Shown: positions 58,355 through 64,000 of the stretch, in pieces | Numbering within the stretch: the stretch's first letter is position 1 | Layout: every line of letters starts with the position of its first letter | From: Bimuria novae-zelandiae CBS 107.79 | Lineage: Eukaryota > Ascomycota > Dothideomycetes > Pleosporales > Didymosphaeriaceae | Length of the DNA stretch: 64,000 bases | Direction of reading: 5' to 3' | Assembly: GCA_010015655.1 (NCBI GenBank) | Contig: ML976696.1 | Location: forward strand, 291,952 to 355,951 | Position numbers and translations under genes: made by a program | The notes under the pieces: generated by a model | What the model was told of the DNA's origin: nothing | The model's database searches: none | What the model saw: only the letters and a program-made list of their open reading frames with translations

Positions 58355-58831
58355 ATGTACTTCTCCAAGCTCAGCATCCTCCTCGCTTTCGCGGCTACCA
58401 TCCTCGCCAGCGCGCTCCCCAACCCCTACACTGCCCCATTCCTCATTGTCCGCGACGAGCCCATCGAAGTCAACGTCACTTTCCCAACCACCGACGCCTC
58501 CTCTTTCAGCACGCAAGCCTTCGGCGGCGGCGTCGAAGGCACGCTGCAACTCCAATGGATCGACCGCAACAGCATCCGCTCCAGGTACTCCGTCAAAGAC
58601 ACCAAGGGCGACAGCCACTCCGTCTACATGGTGACCAGGCTCTTCAATGGCGGCAACGACGTGCTCCGATGCCAGAACGGTCTTGGAAACGGTAGGACGC
58701 AGGTCTGCGATTGGAAGCGGTATGATCGCAGCCAGAGGATCAAGTCTGTTAGGCCAAAGTGGTGTGTGGATATTCAATTTGGGGCCGATGATTGCTTGTT
58801 GGGACCTGAGATTTTCAATCCGTTTACTTAG
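58355..58831 (+). CDS. Small secreted cysteine-containing protein
   Basis: A single-exon gene of 158 aa. Residues 1-20 form a signal peptide (KLSILLAFAATILASA, then LPNP). The mature part is mostly beta-strand-like (EVNVTFPTTD, GTLQLQWIDRNSIRSRYSV) with four Cys near the end (RCQNG, VCDW, WCVDI, DDCLL), which could form two disulfides. No enzymatic motif or named family is recognised. The size, signal and Cys pattern fit the loose class of fungal small secreted proteins, some of which act at the host or substrate interface; the biological role is unproven. Confidence 0.75.
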   Translation: MYFSKLSILLAFAATILASALPNPYTAPFLIVRDEPIEVNVTFPTTDASSFSTQAFGGGVEGTLQLQWIDRNSIRSRYSVKDTKGDSHSVYMVTRLFNGGNDVLRCQNGLGNGRTQVCDWKRYDRSQRIKSVRPKWCVDIQFGADDCLLGPEIFNPFT

Positions 58832-60675
58832 AGGCAGCGCGGTGCTGCTTCGAGTTTCCTAGTCAGCAGTACGTGTTAGGGAGCTCGAGGGAGTGGTCAC
58901 AATGGTGGAGTTACCAAGTTACTGGAGGTGGTCAAGCAAGCACGTGTTTGGCTGTGGGGAATCTTTGGTTTGGGAAATCGGTATCCTGTACGACCGCTGA
59001 TGCTGTGAGAAGCAAGGAGGAAAGTGCAGACCAGGGGAGACATTTGGAAGTACGGAGAGAGCTGGAGGGGCCTGTCGGGTTTTAGGTTTCTCGTTCTGAA
59101 TTTTGCTAGTGAACACTCGTTACATCACGCTCGATACGCTGCTAGATCGAAGATAATCACAGGGCTTAGTTCCAACATTCGCCTAAAGCCTATACCAAGG
59201 AAAATCGTGAAAAGGCTCTGTCAGATCGTCACATACACCTGCGCAACAAGGGCCGCTCCTCAGCTCTGATATACCTAGGAGTTTAGTTACATACACGCCA
59301 ACTAACGAGGTCTAATCCTACTATTGATTGTTGCTGTTATTTAATACAACGTCTTCTCTCTGTTATACTAACGGTTATGATTAGGTGTTGGGCACCCGAA
59401 CCCTCCTTCATTAGTTACGGATCGTCAGTCAACGGCTCTTCTTCGCGCATGGCTCCTCCGCGATCAGACTTTGTTTTCTTCCTTACGTTCCTTCCTACCA
59501 CTTATACTTCCTTTAGAATGATTCATGGGACGCTTTTCGAGTTATCTAGGTAGCAACAATGCGGTGCGGGTTATGCGCAGGCTCTTTGACCGTCACAGCT
59601 GGACCAAGCGAAGTGCACAGATCACGCGGGCTCATTTGAGTCACCTCGAGCCCTTAGAGACGCCGGCCACGCCCTGGCACAGACTGCGCGTTAACATGTC
59701 TGCCCTTCCTGCATCCAAGTAACAGAAAAGATTTCTTCGCCCACTGGAATTCTTATTAGACCTGCTAAGTGCAAGAATAGGAGCCAGAGGTCGGCATGCC
59801 TATTGTTAGTAAATATATAGATACGTCGAGTAAGGCTGTGAGCACCGTAGGTGCAAGGCGAGGCTAAGGTGTTAAAAAAGGGAAAGTAGGTATTACGGCT
59901 GTGCCTTCGAGGTGCATTGCTCGGTTTGCATCCAAAAAAAAAAAAATCATCATTCCATTACCGAGGTGCACTGGGTTCACCCAGATATGCTATAGCAAGG
60001 GTGCCTAGGCAGCAGTGCTCTGGAAAGGTGTTCAATATATGCACTTGCACCCCGAGGCCGAGTAGGTGCCACGTTTTTGGCCGCAGCTGCAGGCGATCGA
60101 AAGGATTAGCCTGCGAGATGTGTGTGATGATGTTTGTTACTGTTCATTTAGATGGATGAAATGGGTGCGTATCGCCATGCACGGGCTCACGTTGAAGTGG
60201 GCCTTCCTACCTAGGTACGCATGTGCTTGCACCGTGTGGGTGTCGTGTTTCTGGAAGCAGCTGCAGTCGATGGAGAGGACTTCCATGAACGATGACAATA
60301 TTCGTTTCTATTCATTTAGGCGGCTGAGAGGGTGTATTGCCGCGCACGGACTCAACTTCAAATGTTGAGGTCCGCGGGTGGGTCTTCTTACACATCCATG
60401 GATGTAAGGTCCTAAAGCCATCATCCGAATGACCCAGCTCCACAGGAAGCGACTGTGCGGTGACATGCGTGTGGTTAGAAATAGACACTCACAAGCTGAA
60501 GGGTTGCGGAAAGGAAAACTCGCGTTTTGAGAGACCGCCTAAGTAACTATTCAGACGATAATGAAATCCAGACTTGACTTCGGAATCTGGAGCTATTCTC
60601 AAGGAGAGGGGTTCAATAGCAACTCAGTTCCTTCGGATGTGCCCACTAGATTTGATTGGTACATGTAGGTACATT
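58832..60675. other. Repeat-bearing intergenic region
   Basis: About 1.8 kb without a supported gene. It contains a 13-A run at 59934-59946, a diverged tandem duplication (listed separately) and, around 59230-59410, AT-rich sequence of possible LTR-retroelement origin. The LTR idea is weak because I cannot see matching ends. Confidence 0.35.
60040..60372. repeat. Diverged tandem duplication (about 165-180 bp units)
   Basis: Two adjacent copies share the ordered landmarks cttgcacc, gcagctgcag-cgat, ttcattta and cacgg-ctca. The offset between copies drifts from 181 to 164 bp, showing several indels. Both copies keep an open frame (translated landmarks FWPQLQAIER and FWKQLQSMER), so it may be the end of a decayed coding or mobile element. 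Confidence 0.6.
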
Positions 60676-62394
60676 TTACTTGAACCTAGGCCTGAAACGA
60701 AGGGAACGTCCATCCTTTGTTACAATGTGAGTGTCTTTGAAGTGATAAACAGGAGGATATTCCAGTTCCGGCTCATTCTCCATCTTGACGCCCGGTGCGG
60801 GACCAAAATCCATAGCCCACACCGTCTTCGCCATAACCAACTGAAGCTCTAGCATGGCGAGACCCTGCCCTACACAGTTCAAAGGGCCGATAGAGGAGGG
60901 GTGGAAGGCGCGCCTGAGCCTGACAAACTCCTCTTCGTCAGATGGCATCCAACGCTCAGGGCGAAAAACAGAGGCATCTCCGTAGACGCTTTCGTTCCTG
61001 CCGAAAGCCCAGGCTGCGCAGCCAACCTTAGTGCCGGCAGGGTAGTGGACTGCCTCAATCACTGCGCCACCAGGGCGGACTTGCCTCGGCATCTCACCGG
61101 GAACTGGGTGTGCTAGGCGAAGTCCTTCGTCTATGCAGGCGCGGAGATACTTGCACTGGTTCAGCTTGACTCCTGGCACTATCTCTTCTGAGGTATTAAA
61201 AGCGGAGCGAATTTCCATGACGAGCTTAGCAAGTACAGTAGGGTAATGCGAAAGGTAGAAGAACAGGCCAGACAGTGTTGTCGTTGTAGTATCGAATCCC
61301 GTTATCATATTCAGGCGTGCCTCGCAAAGAAAGTAATTTCGATCGGGGTACTCCGGAAGATTATCGTCGGGATAGATGGCTTTGAGAAGGAAGTGGAACA
61401 TATCCTTAGCCTCTGGCGATGGATTGGCTCTGTGAGCAGCGATGCGTCTATCAACGCTATTTTCCATGAAAGTATTATATACTTTCACTTGTTTCGATCG
61501 GATTTTCTCAAGAACTTTGAGTAGCCCGCGAGGTTGGAGGTAGAGGATCGCGCCAAAAATCGGCGACTTGGATAACTACATGCCTCATTTAATGTGGGGA
61601 GCAAAAGGCTAACCTTCTGCTCCTTCTGAGTAGAATATTCTTAACCGTTACATTTAACCCAAACAGTATCAAGTGGAAAGGATTGCATACCTTGTATCCG
61701 AACGCGATTTGCTTCAAGATACGTTCAGGGACCTCTTTTAGCTCGTTATCACCTGGTTCCTTGATGTTGAAGCTCTCTCCAAAGCACAGCTCGCCCAGAA
61801 TGTCGAAGACCAACTGTGACACTGCTACAGCCATGTTCACAGGTGGAGACCAGCCCTCTGAGTCGCCCTCGTTCTCCCCAAGTAAGCCAATCCATCTATC
61901 GATGTGCTTTGCGACAACAGGAGTTGCCGCCTTCAGTGCTTGATCGGTAAATGCAAGGTTGAGAAGTTTACGCCTCGTAGCATGCAGAGATGGGTCAGTG
62001 ATATTGAAGAGTTGAAGATCGCGTTCATTGCGTTTCCAGGCGCTATAGAAACTTCCGCGAACGATATACGCTCGAGTTCCGTGTATGTCGGTATAGGCCC
62101 TGGGACTGTTGAAAAGGATCGTGTTCGGAGCCGCACGAAACTTATCACCTAATCAATCTCAGCCTCTAAAGTCACAGAATGTGGTCAAACTTAGGGCCAC
62201 ACCATAGATTTGGAAGTTTTGCCAGATCCAAAGGTGACGGTCGCCTTTGCATGCATGATAGAATGATGGCAGCGAGCTAATTCGAGCGAGAAAAGGACCC
62301 GGCGCGCTTGAGAGTGGGTGAAAGAAAAGATTATGGATTGTTGCCACGATAAGATAGCCCAAGTAAGTGATAGCGCTAGTAGGAGGAATGCCAT
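60676..62394 (-). CDS. Cytochrome P450 (isotrichodermin-hydroxylase-like class), frame broken at the N-terminus
   Basis: Three exons on the minus strand: A 62203-62394, B 61691-62148, C 60676-61575. Exon A carries the anchor, then HPLSSAPGPFLARIS; across the first splice IYG|DKFRAAPN; exon B has VNMAVAVSQLVFDILGELCFGE; exon C starts LSKSPIFGAI. The I-helix reads GFDTTTTTL, ExxR lies in CIDEGLRLAHP, and the heme loop is FHPSSIGPLNCVGQGLA. These match the fungal P450 clan to which isotrichodermin hydroxylases belong; the real substrate is unknown. The ATG frame breaks inside exon A near 62360; one extra T would restore it and make the three exons sum to 516 aa. Confidence 0.85.
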
Positions 62395-63043
62395 TTCGGT
62401 ATGATGTGAGGAAGATTGTTCGGGGATTTCCGTCTTATTGCTTGGAACACTTGCAGGACCCCTCATCAATTTGAGCTGCACCGTGCCCCCGTGCCGCTGG
62501 GGTGGGACATATGGAACTTGTCCAACGTCACATGCCTAGTCGCCATCCTTGTCAGTGCACGAATTGTGTAGGCACAGCTGACATATATCCGAAGCCTCGG
62601 TATTCAATAGAGCTCCATTTGTCAGTGCATCGTGTGAAGTCCGCCCTTGTTGACCAAAGGCGCGGTGCAAGGAGGCGGGATTTCGGGAAGAATGAGAGGT
62701 GTTCACGCTCGCACCGCTTGTTGCCCAGGTACCCACACTTTCGTAGAGGGGCAAGCTTTTCTTTTATCGTCTTCAACGACCTGAATAGATCATATGACAC
62801 ACAGCAACTGAGAAACGCGATGATTACAGCAAAACAAAGGCGCACTAGATATTGGCCAGCGCAGTGATATTGCCACTGATTGAGAAGTGACCTCCTGAAT
62901 CAATCACTAGCACGATTCCGCAGGATATTATGTAGGAGATTTTATTTAAGGTTCTGGGCATTCGGACAATCATATCTAAGGTGATATATTAAAGTATCGA
63001 CTCTTCGCGTCTCGTATATAGATTCTGACAAGGATTGAGATCC
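62395..63043. other. Intergenic region
   Basis: About 650 bp between the P450 and the transporter fragment; no gene is supported. Confidence 0.4.
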
Positions 63044-63521
63044 TTACTTCATGGGCTCCACACGTTGTCTGGTCCACATTAGTGCCGTTACTGGAATTTG
63101 TGCCGCGGCAAAGCCAATAAGCAGGTTGCTCTGAAGACTGAAGCTTTTGGTAAACACCCTTTCTACCTGCTTACGGATGTTAAGCGGCAATAACTGAATG
63201 TTGGCAGTCTTTTCCAAGATAGAAATCGCTGACGTAGGAGGAATTATCTTTAAAGCGTTTGTACGGATATAGGGAGTAGAGATAGATGCTGCAATAGCGA
63301 TACCAACTAGGCCACCTAAGACACGGAACTGGGCTATGGAAGCCGTGCCTACGGCTAATGAGGGTTAGCGAAGGTATCCGAGTCAATGCGGCATATTTCC
63401 TTACAAAGGTCCCGCTTCTCTACTACAACAGGGACTAGCAATATGAGGCTACATGAGACGAAGCCAACCCCTATACTAAGCAGAGCTTGATACCCATATT
63501 GATCGGTGTGGATATGTAAAC
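63044..63521 (-). pseudogene. C-terminal fragment of an MFS drug-transporter gene
   Basis: Two minus-strand exon pieces (63405-63521 and 63044-63354) join across a 50-nt GT-AG intron with a gctaac branch site. They encode DQYGYQALLSIGVGFVSCSL, then VEKRDL, then AQFRVLGGLVGIAIAASI and a last helix (LLIGFAAAQIPVTALMW) before WTRQRVEPMK. This is the final three helices of a 14-TM-type MFS drug or metabolite exporter. Upstream of about 63521, where the preceding helices should be, the sequence is unrelated and contains an inverted repeat, so the gene is truncated unless more exons lie beyond the window edge. Confidence 0.7.
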
Positions 63522-63585
63522 TAGCTGAGTGTGGAAAGTGGGGTGGACCCAAAATAGGGCACGGGAGCGGGATCTCCGTTTCTAA

Positions 63586-63625
63586 CACGGGCCACAAGGG
63601 TTTCGGCGAACCCTTATGGCCCGTG
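63586..63625. repeat. 17-bp inverted repeat (one mismatch) with 6-nt loop
   Basis: The arm cacgggccacaagggtt (63586-63602) pairs with aacccttatggcccgtg (63609-63625) except at one position. It sits directly upstream of the point where MFS similarity ends and may belong to an inserted element. Confidence 0.75.
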
Positions 63626-64000
63626 CTTATATTTTCTGTGAGGCTCTGATGCCCAAACTTTCGTAACATTTTTGCCCAACACCTCACAACTATCTCCAAC
63701 AATCCCATCGGATTCAGCACATCTCAATAATTGAAGGGGGCGTTGAACGTTTTGAAGACTGATAGTAGAGCATTCGTGTGCGTGGTGGCCACGGAGAGCT
63801 TCCGGGCGATGTTGCGCGCGTAATGAGTTTTGAGCGCCCTCGCTACACCGTAATAGGTTAGATCTCTGAACCGAGCGTGCTCGATCTGGGGGCGCTCCCA
63901 CTGCGGAGCATACAGCTCAGGCCACCTAATCGCTTACCTCGGCGCACTTTTCTTGGCAATGCCAAGCTGTGCTGACTCATGCTTCACACAACCGCTTTCA
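63626..64000. other. Window edge, unassigned
   Basis: A 69-codon minus-strand open frame (63724-63933) reads ELYAPQWERPQIEHARF, but no ATG or family is evident. It might be the end of a mobile or metabolic gene continuing beyond the window. Confidence 0.25.

Noticed and set aside
59230..59410. Possible LTR of a Copia-type element
   Set aside because: AT-rich end-like sequence is present, but no TG...CA ends, target duplication or second LTR could be identified by eye.
63586..63640. Helitron 3' end
   Set aside because: A hairpin is present, but the CTRR terminus expected a few bases after it is absent on both strands.

Overview
The window is fungal nuclear DNA from a filamentous ascomycete (Pezizomycotina, most likely Dothideomycetes). 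The evidence is genes split by 45-120 nt GT-AG introns (one with a perfect TACTAAC branch site), single-copy eukaryotic housekeeping genes, fungus-only families (Dug3, Mdm10, bZIP plus DUF3425, PTH11-type receptor, CYP/FAD-monooxygenase genes) and short intergenic regions. The class assignment is inference from protein flavour. I found no RNA genes, CRISPR, plasmid or viral features.

Layout. 0-11 kb: a two-TM protein, an NYN-like/CCCH zinc-finger protein, an Irc22/TRAP-alpha-like ER protein, an aprataxin and a UBA-RWD-DExH helicase. 11.5-18.5 kb: a decayed block with a broken bZIP-like/PHD/trypsin-like gene, a broken F-box-like membrane-anchored gene and a piece of a Ca2+/H+ exchanger. 19.3-38 kb: DUG3, importin alpha, POT1, an RBR ubiquitin ligase, cullin 4, an NAD(P)-dependent reductase and the cohesin subunit Scc3/Psc3. 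38.5-44.5 kb: a PTH11-like receptor relic, a bZIP/DUF3425 regulator, an alpha/beta hydrolase and a broken TM/acidic gene. 45-51.3 kb: the divergent pair MRT4/MDM10 and a homeodomain regulator with long flanks. 53-64 kb: an accessory end with two P450s, a FAD monooxygenase, a small secreted cysteine protein, repeats and the 3' end of an MFS transporter cut off by unrelated sequence. The P450/FMO/MFS set looks like part of a small specialised-metabolism or detoxification neighbourhood; no backbone synthase lies inside the window.

Most interesting signals: (1) a PHD-finger protein ending in a cryptic trypsin-like domain with a visible H/D/S triad, present here as a decayed copy in which three zinc-ligand cysteines have become tyrosine by G-to-A changes; (2) a fungal protein pairing an NYN/Regnase-like nuclease signature with CCCH zinc fingers; (3) several otherwise intact genes each interrupted by what looks like one missing base in a short homopolymer run, which may be assembly error rather than biology.

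Exon boundaries were derived by hand from frame, GT-AG sites and protein-family continuity. Phases were checked and sum to whole codons for every gene called intact; the genes called frameshifted need one added base.
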